From Verrucomicrobiota bacterium (GTDB taxonomy: Bacteria > Verrucomicrobiota > Verrucomicrobiia > Limisphaerales > PALSA-1396): a stretch of DNA of 64,000 bases. The stretch covers positions 1 through 64,000 of the forward strand of contig JACQFP010000077.1 of the NCBI GenBank assembly GCA_016200005.1. Direction: 5' to 3'. This document shows, one piece after another, positions 9,279 to 17,816 of this stretch (positions are counted from its first letter, which is position 1; each line of letters opens with the position of its first letter). Under the pieces are notes generated by a model. It saw nothing but the letters and a program-made list of their open reading frames with translations, did no database searches and had not been told where the DNA came from. Made by a program: the position numbers and the translations under genes.

Positions 9279-9581
9279 ATGAACGTTGTTGAACTCGAAC
9301 GAAAATTGATCGCTGCCGCGCGCGCCACTCCGCCGAACGACCGCGTGCCGTATGCCTTTGAAAAAAGAATCATGGCGCACCTTGACGCACGCCCCGTTCT
9401 TGATGGGTGGACGCTTTGGGGCAAAGCGCTCTGGCGCGCGACGGCGCCGTGTGTTGCTATCATGCTGGCACTTGGTGTCTGGACGATTTTCTCCACCAAG
9501 ACCACTGCGTCCACCGACCTGACACAGGATTTTGAAAACACAATGCTCGCCGCCGTCGATCAGAACGGGGAATCCTGGTGA
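9279..9581 (+). CDS. small single-pass membrane protein, probable anti-sigma factor
   Basis: 100 residues: a cytoplasmic N-terminal half of about 50 residues, one hydrophobic span (APCVAIMLALGVWTIF), then a short periplasmic tail. No zinc-finger HxxxCxxC motif is present, so it is not a classical ZAS anti-sigma factor. The size and topology recall CnrY-type anti-sigma factors. Its stop overlaps the GTG start of the next gene (GTGA at 9578-9581), which implies translational coupling. The anti-sigma role is inferred from position right after an ECF sigma gene; no family motif is recognised. Confidence 0.65.
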   Translation: MNVVELERKLIAAARATPPNDRVPYAFEKRIMAHLDARPVLDGWTLWGKALWRATAPCVAIMLALGVWTIFSTKTTASTDLTQDFENTMLAAVDQNGESW

Positions 9582-10126
9582 ATACTTGGAAAGTCATCCT
9601 GGCCACAATGGTCATCTTCGGCACTGGCGTCATCACCGGCGGATTGGTGGTTCGACAATCTGGGAACATCAGGCCGCCCCACTTCTCTCAATTCGCTGGC
9701 GAACCGCGCCCATTGCCCCCCTTACCGGATGCTGAAATCCCTCCAGGCCATCTCCAACGGTTTGAATTCATTAATCGTGTGCAACGGGAATTGAATCTCA
9801 GGCCTGACCAGCGCGCGCGGATCGAAAGAATCATCAGCGAAGGTCAGGTTCGAACCAAGGAAATGTGGGAGCCGGTGGCCAAACAGATGCGCCAGGAAAT
9901 GCAACAGGTGCGGGAACGAATCCGCGCCGAGTTGACCCCCGAACAAAGATTGCGCTTTGAAGAACTGCTGAAACAACGTCCACCGCGTAAACCCGGCGAA
10001 CCGCCGATGCCAGATCGTCGTCCTCGCGACTTCCGCCACCCACCACCGCAAGGCAATCCGCCGCCGGATGGAAGACCGCAACAACCGCCTCTTGGCGGAC
10101 AACCTCCACCGCCTGAAAATCCTTAA
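9578..10126 (+). CDS. membrane-anchored Spy/CnrX-like periplasmic sensor protein
   Basis: 182 residues starting at a GTG that overlaps the preceding stop. An N-terminal anchor (VILATMVIFGTGVITGGLVV) is followed by a helical domain around residues 58-130. That domain contains LNLRPDQRARIERIISEG and LTPEQRLRFEELLKQR, the paired L(T/R)PxQR motifs typical of the Spy/CpxP/CnrX hairpin fold. A Pro-Gly-rich tail (PPPQGNPPPDG...) follows, like that of the secreted protein at 7955-8560. In CnrYXH the anchored CnrX detects metal and releases CnrH from CnrY. A similar role is inferred here, but no histidine-rich metal site is obvious, so envelope stress is an equally good signal. Confidence 0.7.
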   Translation: MNTWKVILATMVIFGTGVITGGLVVRQSGNIRPPHFSQFAGEPRPLPPLPDAEIPPGHLQRFEFINRVQRELNLRPDQRARIERIISEGQVRTKEMWEPVAKQMRQEMQQVRERIRAELTPEQRLRFEELLKQRPPRKPGEPPMPDRRPRDFRHPPPQGNPPPDGRPQQPPLGGQPPPPENP

Positions 10127-10463
<337 letters not shown>

Positions 10464-10817
10464 ATGGGACTCTTCGACAAAATCTTTGGTCCGAAGTCAG
10501 ACGGGAAACCAACACCGCCGCCCGCTGGTGGAGACTCCGCGCTCATTCCGCCGCCGATTCACCAATCACCTCCGTCTGCTATGCCCAATGAGCGGTCGTG
10601 CAAGTCCGCAGAAGAACCGACTTACTCCGGAAGCAGCGAGGCCGACAATCAGGATGAAGTTGAGCAAGGCCAGCCGTCTCAGGAAACGGTGAGCGAGAAG
10701 GATTTGGTTCTGGATTGGCGCTTGAATCCGTTCCTACCAAGCGCGGTTCTTGCAACGCTATTTCGAAATCCAAACACCTTCGCGATTCCCGCCTACGACT
10801 TGGCAATGCTAAACTAG
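10464..10817 (+). CDS. N-terminal segment of (or small protein before) the AAA+ ATPase
   Basis: 117 codons from MGLFDKIFGPKSDG, ending at the amber codon TAG at 10815-10817. The protein is acidic and proline/serine-rich, with no recognisable domain until the last 30 residues (LDWRLNPFLPSAVLATLF). The reading frame continues without another stop from 10818 straight into the AAA+ gene that starts at 10902. The two are either one gene broken by a nonsense mutation, one gene read through, or two adjacent genes. The earlier in-frame ATG at 10389 adds an unlikely cysteine-rich leader, so 10464 is preferred. A weak ribosome-binding sequence leaves the start uncertain. Confidence 0.5.
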   Translation: MGLFDKIFGPKSDGKPTPPPAGGDSALIPPPIHQSPPSAMPNERSCKSAEEPTYSGSSEADNQDEVEQGQPSQETVSEKDLVLDWRLNPFLPSAVLATLFRNPNTFAIPAYDLAMLN

Positions 10818-10901
10818 TATAATCGCCAGCCAAATAAGCTCATCGTTGGGGAATTCAGAAGTGCGGGCTGGATTTCCGACGAGGAGCAAAGGCGAATCGA
10901 A

Positions 10902-12455
10902 ATGCTCCTTAGTGATTTCAATTTGCTTCAACGGCGGGTGTTCCAAAACTCCGATTCGCGAGCGTGTATGTATGGGTACGATGTCGATGCAGAAAAGGCC
11001 ATTCTTCGGAACCTAATTGGGATGAATCTTTTCGCAAAAGTTGTTGAGATTCTTACACCTTCCCGAATGACGTTTTTGAAAGCTGAATCGGGGGAGATTG
11101 ATCTGATTCAATTGATGAAGATTGGCTTGATGAACCTCTCGGCCGGAGTCTGGTGTAAATTCGTCCCACCAACACGGCATCGCTTTGCTTGGGGAACGAG
11201 AAAACTTTGGAGTTCTGCGATCCAAGAAACTGGCGATAGGATCGTAGCCGAAATCGATGACGGAGTAGAGATCTCATCGCGCCATGGCCTTGCCTATGTG
11301 ATTGAGTTGCTTGACAGCTCAACTGACATCTCGCAGCAGCTTGTCGATGACCATGGATTTTACCGACAATATGTCGGCGAAGGTTTGGATCAACAGTTTA
11401 ATCGGATTGCATTATGTGCGACCGCATTTGGTTTACACCCAATCTGCATGGTGTTTTTCCAGAAGCCATTCGAGGAATGCATCTGGGCGTATTCCCAGAT
11501 TGATAAGGACATCTCAAACGCCGACAAGCGTTACGCCGAGAACCTCATCGGGTGCATAAACCACATCACCGATGAATACGTCAAAGCTCTGGCTGCGGCC
11601 ACCACCCAGCAGGGCGTCAAAGAGGATGACTTTGATTCGATTTTGAAGGAGTTGGAGCAATTGGCCGGTTTGGCATCAGTGAAAGAGAAAGTGAAGGAGG
11701 CCGCCAATTTTGCCCGCATCCAGCAGATCCGCGTTCAGAAGGGCGCTCCAAAAGTGAATCGTAGTCTGCACGCAGTTTTCTCTGGCAACCCCGGAACAGG
11801 TAAGACCACTATCGCGCGCACGATGGGCCGACTTTACAAGTCGCTCGGCGTGCTGACGAAGGGCCACGTTGTCGAATGCGACCGGTCGAGGCTGGTGGCC
11901 GAGTATGTCGGACAGACTGCCATCAAGACCAATCAAGTAATCGATTCGGCGTTGGATGGAATCCTGTTTATCGACGAGGCATACTCGCTCTCTGGAAAGG
12001 GCCAACAAGATTACGGGAAAGAGGCGATCGACACCCTGCTTAAACGAATGGAGGATGAGCGAGATCGTTTGATCGTCATCGTTGCGGGCTACACCGGCGA
12101 GATGGAGGGATTCATCGCATCTAATCCTGGGTTGAAGTCGCGCTTCACAAACTACATCTACTTCCCCGATTACTCTCCAGAAGAGCTTCAGGCGATTTTT
12201 GCCGGGATGGCAAAGCAGAACGGGCTAAAATGTTCCGAACGCTTGTCGAAAAAGCTGCTCCTGCATTATCAGATGGAACTCGAAGTTCGCGCCGTGCATT
12301 TCGGAAACGCCCGCGATGTGCGCAACAGCTTCGAGGCAACGCTCTCGAATCAATCAAACCGTCTGGCCACACATGGAAAATTCGATGACGAGTCGCTCTC
12401 GCTCTTGGAAGCCGATGATTTGGCGTCGCCGTTCAACGACAGGATTACGGTGTGA
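10902..12455 (+). CDS. CbbX/SpoVK-like AAA+ ATPase
   Basis: 517 residues from ATG 10902, which has AAAGG about 10 nt upstream. The first ~240 residues are unrecognised. The AAA+ core follows: [17 protein letters not shown] (entry helix), Walker [13 protein letters not shown] near residue 296, Walker [12 protein letters not shown] near 352, and LKSRF near 413 as the likely arginine finger. A helical lid completes it. The core is typical of the CbbX/CfxQ/SpoVK clade (also EccA of type VII secretion), hexameric remodellers of protein partners. There is no RuBisCO nearby, so a rubisco-activase role is not supported. The frame is open upstream to the amber at 10815. Base composition is AT-richer than the flanking genes, which suggests an acquired cassette. 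Confidence 0.85.
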   Translation: MLLSDFNLLQRRVFQNSDSRACMYGYDVDAEKAILRNLIGMNLFAKVVEILTPSRMTFLKAESGEIDLIQLMKIGLMNLSAGVWCKFVPPTRHRFAWGTRKLWSSAIQETGDRIVAEIDDGVEISSRHGLAYVIELLDSSTDISQQLVDDHGFYRQYVGEGLDQQFNRIALCATAFGLHPICMVFFQKPFEECIWAYSQIDKDISNADKRYAENLIGCINHITDEYVKALAAATTQQGVKEDDFDSILKELEQLAGLASVKEKVKEAANFARIQQIRVQKGAPKVNRSLHAVFSGNPGTGKTTIARTMGRLYKSLGVLTKGHVVECDRSRLVAEYVGQTAIKTNQVIDSALDGILFIDEAYSLSGKGQQDYGKEAIDTLLKRMEDERDRLIVIVAGYTGEMEGFIASNPGLKSRFTNYIYFPDYSPEELQAIFAGMAKQNGLKCSERLSKKLLLHYQMELEVRAVHFGNARDVRNSFEATLSNQSNRLATHGKFDDESLSLLEADDLASPFNDRITV

Positions 12456-12475
12456 GGGGATGAACCCTTCCAGAT

Positions 12476-13159
12476 ATGGCATACACGACTCCCCACCATG
12501 TCAGGGAATATTTGAAAGCTGCCTGCTTGGGTGTTTGCCACGAATACGCCTTCCGGCGTCTTGGGAGACCTCGCGCTTGGAAGCGACAACTCATCGAGAA
12601 AACCACAGAGGTAGATTTGCAGGCACGGGTTGGTGCGTTCTTTGGCGCACCGGCCTTTCTGAGCGCGCAGGGACGTAGCGTCAGAGACCTGATCGTGGAT
12701 GCACCTACAATCCGCGCAGAGGTAAAGTTCTTCCGGCCACCGGCACAAGCATGGGCTGGTCTGAAAGGTGATTGGGATTGGCTTCTGTCTGTCACAAACA
12801 ACGGCAAGGAATTTCGTAAGCGCGCGTGGATTGTTTTCTGGCCGGGCAAGTCGGTCGCTTCACTGACGAACTGCCTCACAGTCAGCAAGAGCCTTGGGAA
12901 CAATTTTGCTCCCGCCGACTACGCGCCATTTTCACCATACGTTGAGCCGGTCATGCCAAAGAATGGAGTCAATCAACGACTGGCATTCAAGAGTGAAAAG
13001 AACATCGCCCGATTGAGTTTGTTGCGTTTGCCCAATGGCAAGCGGGTGTTGGTTGAGATTGTCGGTTCGGTTAATCATCCGGTTTGGTGTGCGATTTATT
13101 CGCGTTTAACACCGGACGAGGCAGACACGTTGAGTTTTGATAAAGAGATCGACATTTAG
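12476..13159 (+). CDS. uncharacterised protein, possible PD-(D/E)XK nuclease fold
   Basis: 227 residues with no signal peptide. I do not recognise a family. The stretch RDLIVDAPTIRAEVKFFRP followed by a beta-strand-like RAWIVFWPG has the spacing of a PD-(D/E)XK core (Asp ... Glu-x-Lys). This is a weak, one-motif indication, and VNHPVWCAIYSRL near the C-terminus adds nothing diagnostic. It starts 20 nt after the AAA+ stop on the same strand and precedes the PExGMG pair, so it is probably co-transcribed. A nuclease or other effector controlled by the ATPase is an inference only. Confidence 0.55.
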   Translation: MAYTTPHHVREYLKAACLGVCHEYAFRRLGRPRAWKRQLIEKTTEVDLQARVGAFFGAPAFLSAQGRSVRDLIVDAPTIRAEVKFFRPPAQAWAGLKGDWDWLLSVTNNGKEFRKRAWIVFWPGKSVASLTNCLTVSKSLGNNFAPADYAPFSPYVEPVMPKNGVNQRLAFKSEKNIARLSLLRLPNGKRVLVEIVGSVNHPVWCAIYSRLTPDEADTLSFDKEIDI

Positions 13160-13186
13160 GAGCTTCTTGGCGACGCTCGAATCAAG

Positions 13187-13915
13187 ATGTTCAGTCTATC
13201 AAAATCCCATTCCGATGTTGTGCTGAACGCCCCGGAGCACGGCATGGGCTACCAGTTCGTCGAGGTCATAACCAGCGCGTCGGTCACCCGGGTTGGACGC
13301 GACTTTGTCGTTGACGGCATGTCGTTGGGCAAAAACGAGCAATGGAGAAAGGGCATCGTCCTCAACGCCGAACTGCTGATCCTCGACGATGAATTGCAGA
13401 AGGGACTGCCGGGCGGATCCTACAAGCAAATGCTGACTTCCGCCGTGAAATCGGAAGGGGTGGTCAAGAAAATCCGAGTGACCGGATTCGCGCAAGAGCA
13501 GCAAGCCGTGGCTCAACTCCGCGAGGATGCCGTGCCCTACGGTAAGAAAACGAAACGTGCTGCCGATGCGCCGCACGAAATGACTGCCGCGAATGAAATC
13601 TTCAAACGGTTCACCGCTTTTGAGAACGACCGAAGGATAACGGCTGATGGCGGTCTATTGCCAGGAACTTACGCGACAACGGAGGCTGACGCGAAAAACG
13701 TGAAAACCGGTCTGGAGGCCGTGGCACGCTACGCTTTGCCAAACCCCAAACCTGCGGTATATGTTTTTACTGTGAAACCGTTGAAGAACACGCCGATTCA
13801 GCGCGGCATTGTCGAACCGGAATTTGCTCAACCCGGCAAGGGCGTTGAAGTTTTGTTTCGCGACGGAACTGCGCCCAAGACGGTCACAGACCGTTGCACA
13901 ATTCCAGAAAGGTGA
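13187..13915 (+). CDS. uncharacterised PExGMG-motif protein, long form
   Basis: 242 residues, no signal peptide. The N-terminal third carries LNAPEHGMGYQFVEVI, then VLNAELLILDDE. The same pattern recurs in the 66-residue protein that follows. The C-terminal half (DGGLLPGTYATTEADA, ARYALPNPKPAVYVFTV, GKGVEVLFRDGT) looks like a separate compact beta-rich domain. It reminds me of small C-terminal effector domains of polymorphic toxins, which I cannot confirm. It starts 27 nt after the preceding gene, and its stop is 3 nt before the next ATG. The function is unknown. Confidence 0.6.
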   Translation: MFSLSKSHSDVVLNAPEHGMGYQFVEVITSASVTRVGRDFVVDGMSLGKNEQWRKGIVLNAELLILDDELQKGLPGGSYKQMLTSAVKSEGVVKKIRVTGFAQEQQAVAQLREDAVPYGKKTKRAADAPHEMTAANEIFKRFTAFENDRRITADGGLLPGTYATTEADAKNVKTGLEAVARYALPNPKPAVYVFTVKPLKNTPIQRGIVEPEFAQPGKGVEVLFRDGTAPKTVTDRCTIPER

Positions 13916-13918
13916 TTT

Positions 13919-14119
13919 ATGACAGTCAAGCTCGCCAAAAAGTGGGTGGATTACTTGATTCGCCAGCCGGAATCTGGAATGGGCTTTCAAAAGGTGGACG
14001 TTCGTTTGAAAGGGAATCGCGTATTGCATGACGTGCCCGTTTTCAACGCGGAGGAAATTGATTTACCGGAAGACTGCGCGGGTTCGGCCATCGAGGAATT
14101 ACAGTTGCACAAGGATTGA
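13919..14119 (+). CDS. uncharacterised PExGMG-motif protein, short form
   Basis: 66 residues. The motif RQPESGMGFQKVDVRL followed by VFNAEEIDLP aligns with the N-terminal domain of the preceding 242-residue protein, so this looks like the stand-alone version of that domain. A good ribosome-binding site (AAAGGTG) lies 6 nt ahead of the ATG, and the gene follows the longer one by 3 nt. Its role is unknown. A domain shared between a long and a short neighbour is a common layout for an effector and its partner or adaptor, but that is inference. Confidence 0.6.
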   Translation: MTVKLAKKWVDYLIRQPESGMGFQKVDVRLKGNRVLHDVPVFNAEEIDLPEDCAGSAIEELQLHKD

Positions 14120-14172
14120 TTTGAACGAGCCGAGCAAATCCAGATTGTCGCGCATCATCAGGAAAGTGTTCT

Positions 14173-16719
14173 CTAAATCTTCCGCCGACGCAGCCGGAGC
14201 GCGTTGCCGATCACAATCAAGTCGGATAACCCCATCGCCGCAGCACACAACACGGGACTGAGGAAACCAAGAACCGCCAGCGGAATCGCAGCGGCATTGT
14301 AGAAGAAGGCCCAGAATAGATTCTGTTTGATCGTCCGCAGGGTCGCTTGCGCCAGACCCAACGCTTCGGGGATAGCCTGAATCTCTGACTTGAGCAGGAT
14401 GATGTCAGCCGCTTCACGCGCCACATCACTGGCCTGACTGACCGCGATGCCCAGATCAGCCTGTTCGAGCGCGGGTGCGTCGTTGATGCCGTCCCCGACG
14501 AAGGCGACTCGCTCCCCACGCTGCTGAAGTTGCTTTACGATTTCCGCTTTCTGTTCCGGACGTATCTCCGAAAAAACATTCTCTGCCGGAATGCCGACTT
14601 GCTGGGCAATGGCAGCGGCGGTGAGTTTGTTGTCGCCGGTGATCAAGTAAGTCGTCTTGCCTTGATGCGCAAGTTGGGCAACGACTTCAGCAGCGTGCGG
14701 TTTGATCGCGTCGCGCAACGCCAGCAAGCCAATGAGCCGGGCATCAGTAGCGAGACCGAGAATCGTCGCTCCCTGCGCCGACCATTCATTGACAAACCGT
14801 GTTGCCGCCGACAATTCCACCTTGCAGCCGCGCAACCAATTCAACGAGCCGAGCCGCAGAATTGCTTTGGATTCTTTACTCGGCGTTGTGGCCTGCACTC
14901 CGGCCCCGCGCACTTCCTGCCAATCAATCAACGCGATTTCAGCGCCGGCCAATTTTGCCACTGCCTTGCTCAACGGATGATTGGACGACCGCGCCAACGC
15001 AGCGGCAAGTTGTTGGATGCTCACGATTTGCTCGGATTCATTGCGACAATCCTCGACTTTGGCGACTTCAAGTTTGCCTTGCGTCAGCGTGCCGGTCTTG
15101 TCGAACAACACGGCGGTGAGGCGGCCGGTCTTTTCCAACGCCACGCCGTCACGAATCAAAATCCCGCGTCGCGCGGCGACGTTTGTTCCAGCCATGATCG
15201 CCACCGGCGTCGCCAGACCCATCGCGCACGGGCAGGCCACGATCAAAACTGCGGCGACTTGGATGAACGCTGCGGCCAGCGCAGTTTCGGGAAGATGAAC
15301 CTTCCAAAGAAACGGGGCGAGTGTCTGGCTCACATTTCTCGCGCTGTCATAAGCCAGTCCCCACCACAAACCCGTGCCGAGCGCGATCAGCACAACGATG
15401 GGGACAAACACGCTGCTGACCTGGTCGCCAAGTTTTTGAATATTCGCCCGGCTGGTCTGGGCGTGTTGAACAACCGCGATGATCTGCGCCAAAGCAGTGG
15501 CTTCACCGGTCGCGTCCACACGCATGACCAGCCTCCCGTTCTGATTGACCGTGCCGGCGTAAAGTTTCGCGCCGGGCGCTTTGTCGATGGGCAGTGACTC
15601 ACCCGTGAGCATCGATTCATCCACCGCCGAGTTGCCCTCGACCACCACGGCATCAGTTGGCACCCGGTCGCCCGGACGCAAAACCACAAGATCGTTCAAC
15701 CGAAGTTTGCTCACTGGTACTTCGATTTCGGCCGCTTGCGGGAATTGATTGACGCGCCCTTCACCCCGTCCCTCTCCCCATCCGATGGGGAGAGGGTGGT
15801 TTCCAGCCGGGTGAGAAGCCTCCGAAATAATTTCGCGCATTGGATCACTGAACCCACCTCCAGCCGCTCCCAGGCGGGGAGCAACGCGCGGTGGCTCGTT
15901 CCCCTCCTGGGAGGGGTCAGGGGTGGGTGAATTGGCTGCGGCTTCATGGAGAAGGTGGCTTTCAGCCGGGTGAGGGGAGTTCGTTGAAATTTGATCGAGC
16001 CGCCGAGCCGTCGCGGGCGCAAGATTCAGCAATGCGCGCAGCGAACTCGCTGCCTTTACGCTGACGATGGATTCCATCCAATGGCCGACGCTGATCAGCG
16101 TGATGATCGCGGCGGACTCCATGAAATAGAGATGCCCCGGCCAGCCGGCGAACAATCCCCACGCGCTGTACACAAACGCCGTCGTCGAACCGAGCGCGAC
16201 CAGCGTGTCCATGTTCGAACTGCCGACCTTGAGCTGGTTCCAGGCGCCGCGATAAAACCGTGCCCCACACAAAAACTGCACCGGCGTTGCCAGTGCAAAC
16301 GCCAGCCACTGAAACCAGTGCTCCATGCCGAGTTGAAAGACCCATTCGCCAATCATCAACGCCGCCGTGCAACTCGAACCGACAACGACGTTGAATCGCC
16401 AGCCCGCCAGCGGCGACCAGGTCGGCTGATCTGTTTGACACGAATCTTCTTCAATCACCTTGGCGCCGTAACCCGCCGCCTTCACCGCCTGAACGACCGC
16501 CGGTTCGGTAGGTTGAGCGTCCGGTCGCCAGCGAACGGTGGCGCGACCCGCTTCCAGTTGCACAGAGGCGCTGGCCACACTGGCGACACTTTGAATGGCT
16601 TCAGTCACGTGACGAGCGCAGTTGTTGCAGGTCATGCCGCTGATCGCCAACTCAGTCAGCGAAGGAGTGGAAGAACGTTCTGATTTTTCGTTTTGTTCAC
16701 TGAGCATCGTATGACTCAT
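14173..16719 (-). CDS. copA: copper-type P1B ATPase (CopA-like)
   Basis: 848 residues. An N-terminal HMA domain (about residues 19-92, GMTCNNCARHV) binds Cu(I). Transmembrane helices follow, then the actuator motif MLTGESLPIDK, the ion-binding CPCAMGLATP near residue 496, the phosphorylation site DKTGTLTQG near 540, SSNHPLS (the HP motif) and GDGINDAPAL near 740. The CPC and HMA motifs point to copper export from the cytoplasm. Between about residues 243 and 331, just ahead of the actuator domain, there is an extra low-complexity segment containing NHPLPIGWGEGRGEGR and SPTPDPSQEGNEP. It is encoded by two palindromic repeat elements lying in frame. No copper regulator gene is adjacent. Confidence 0.93.
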   Translation of the reverse strand: MSHTMLSEQNEKSERSSTPSLTELAISGMTCNNCARHVTEAIQSVASVASASVQLEAGRATVRWRPDAQPTEPAVVQAVKAAGYGAKVIEEDSCQTDQPTWSPLAGWRFNVVVGSSCTAALMIGEWVFQLGMEHWFQWLAFALATPVQFLCGARFYRGAWNQLKVGSSNMDTLVALGSTTAFVYSAWGLFAGWPGHLYFMESAAIITLISVGHWMESIVSVKAASSLRALLNLAPATARRLDQISTNSPHPAESHLLHEAAANSPTPDPSQEGNEPPRVAPRLGAAGGGFSDPMREIISEASHPAGNHPLPIGWGEGRGEGRVNQFPQAAEIEVPVSKLRLNDLVVLRPGDRVPTDAVVVEGNSAVDESMLTGESLPIDKAPGAKLYAGTVNQNGRLVMRVDATGEATALAQIIAVVQHAQTSRANIQKLGDQVSSVFVPIVVLIALGTGLWWGLAYDSARNVSQTLAPFLWKVHLPETALAAAFIQVAAVLIVACPCAMGLATPVAIMAGTNVAARRGILIRDGVALEKTGRLTAVLFDKTGTLTQGKLEVAKVEDCRNESEQIVSIQQLAAALARSSNHPLSKAVAKLAGAEIALIDWQEVRGAGVQATTPSKESKAILRLGSLNWLRGCKVELSAATRFVNEWSAQGATILGLATDARLIGLLALRDAIKPHAAEVVAQLAHQGKTTYLITGDNKLTAAAIAQQVGIPAENVFSEIRPEQKAEIVKQLQQRGERVAFVGDGINDAPALEQADLGIAVSQASDVAREAADIILLKSEIQAIPEALGLAQATLRTIKQNLFWAFFYNAAAIPLAVLGFLSPVLCAAAMGLSDLIVIGNALRLRRRKI
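15730..15990. repeat. two palindromic elements inserted in frame in copA
   Basis: The first has the core 15770-15796, in which CCCTCTCCCCATC pairs with GATGGGGAGAGGG. The second is built around CCCCTCCTGGGAGGGG (15901-15916). The phrase CAGCCGGGTGAG occurs at both their right ends (about 15804 and 15964), as if one inserted into the other. The same 27-bp core recurs at 26902-26928 and 35611-35636. Confidence 0.85.
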
Positions 16720-16795
16720 GGTGAGCTATGTTACGCCCGGTATGAAATACAGTCCAACTCACTCCACCCAGAAGTGCCTGCCAAGCCGACGACGC

Positions 16796-17809
16796 TCAAC
16801 CGCCATCCATCACGGCGGCAAAGCGCAACCCGCGCGTGCTGACGCGCAGTTCGCTGAAACCAAATTGCTCCATCACCGCTTCGTAAATCGCCACGCCGGG
16901 CAGAATCACGTCCGCGCGCTTCTTCGGCAGCCCGACAATCTGTTTGCGCTCGGCGAGCGGCAAACTCCACAGCCGTTCAGAATGCCAGCGGACGCGCTCG
17001 AGGCTCAGGCGCGTCGCTTCGATTCGCTCGCGATCGTAGGTTTCCAGCTTCGCTTCCATGCGCGCGAGGATGCTCGTCGTGCCGCCCGTGCCGACGAGCA
17101 GCACGGGGCGATGTTCGCGGATTAATCCAATTTCCTGGCGCAATGACGGTTCCAGTTTCGGGCGGACTTCGGTTTCAAGAAAATGTTTCAGCCAATTGCG
17201 GCACCCGACGAGTTCCCTGACCGTTGGCGGATCGCTGTGGGGCATTTTTTCCAGGAGCCGCACAGTGCCGAGCGGAAAGCTGTGGCGAAAATCCTTGTGC
17301 TCGCCGTGGCCGAGAATGAATTCCGTGCTGCCCCCGCCAACATCCAGAATCAACAACGGCTGTCGCGCAAGTTCTGCATCGGTGGTCACGCCCTTGAACA
17401 CCCAATCGGCCTCCTGTTCGCCGGAAATGATTTTCACCTCGAGTCCGGAAGCGTGTTCGATTGCAGAAACTAGATCGGCGGCATTGACCGCATCGCGCGC
17501 CGCGCTGGTGGCGAAAATGCGGATGGACGCGGCGTTCCATTCGCGCGCCTTTGCCGCGAAATCGGTGACGGCTGCCGCGGTTTGTGCGATCGCGTTGGGT
17601 TGCAGAATGTGCGTCTCGTAAAAGCCGCTGCCCAGCCGCGTTTGCTTGCTGTCTTCCCAGAGCGGCTGGACGTGATGACCCGCCACATCAGCCACCAACA
17701 GTTTGATGGAGTTAGTACCGACATCAATGACCGCGCGGCGGACGGAGCGGGACGACAGTGATGGTTTGTCAGCCGCGAGCTTTGCGGAAATGGTTTTGCC
17801 CGCTTCCAT
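16796..17809 (-). CDS. Ppx/GppA family phosphatase
   Basis: 337 residues from the ATG at 17807-17809. The open frame extends upstream into the ROK gene, but this start lies 7 nt after the ROK stop and is preferred. The protein has the ASKHA-fold signatures RRAVIDVGTNSIKLLVADV, SGEQEADWVFKGV, LILDVGGGSTEFILG and GTGGTTSILARM. Family members hydrolyse exopolyphosphate or convert pppGpp to ppGpp. The protein is short, with no C-terminal HD-type domain, as in the smaller exopolyphosphatases. It sits third in a minus-strand series (two TMK-like kinases, ROK kinase, this gene) with tight spacing, so an operon is likely. Confidence 0.88.
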   Translation of the reverse strand: MEAGKTISAKLAADKPSLSSRSVRRAVIDVGTNSIKLLVADVAGHHVQPLWEDSKQTRLGSGFYETHILQPNAIAQTAAAVTDFAAKAREWNAASIRIFATSAARDAVNAADLVSAIEHASGLEVKIISGEQEADWVFKGVTTDAELARQPLLILDVGGGSTEFILGHGEHKDFRHSFPLGTVRLLEKMPHSDPPTVRELVGCRNWLKHFLETEVRPKLEPSLRQEIGLIREHRPVLLVGTGGTTSILARMEAKLETYDRERIEATRLSLERVRWHSERLWSLPLAERKQIVGLPKKRADVILPGVAIYEAVMEQFGFSELRVSTRGLRFAAVMDGG

Positions 17810-17816
17810 GCTCAAC

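Noticed and set aside
10902-12455. Naming the AAA+ ATPase cbbX (rubisco activase)
   Set aside because: The core motif matches the CbbX/SpoVK clade, but there is no rubisco or Calvin-cycle gene and the long N-terminal domain is unlike CbbX.
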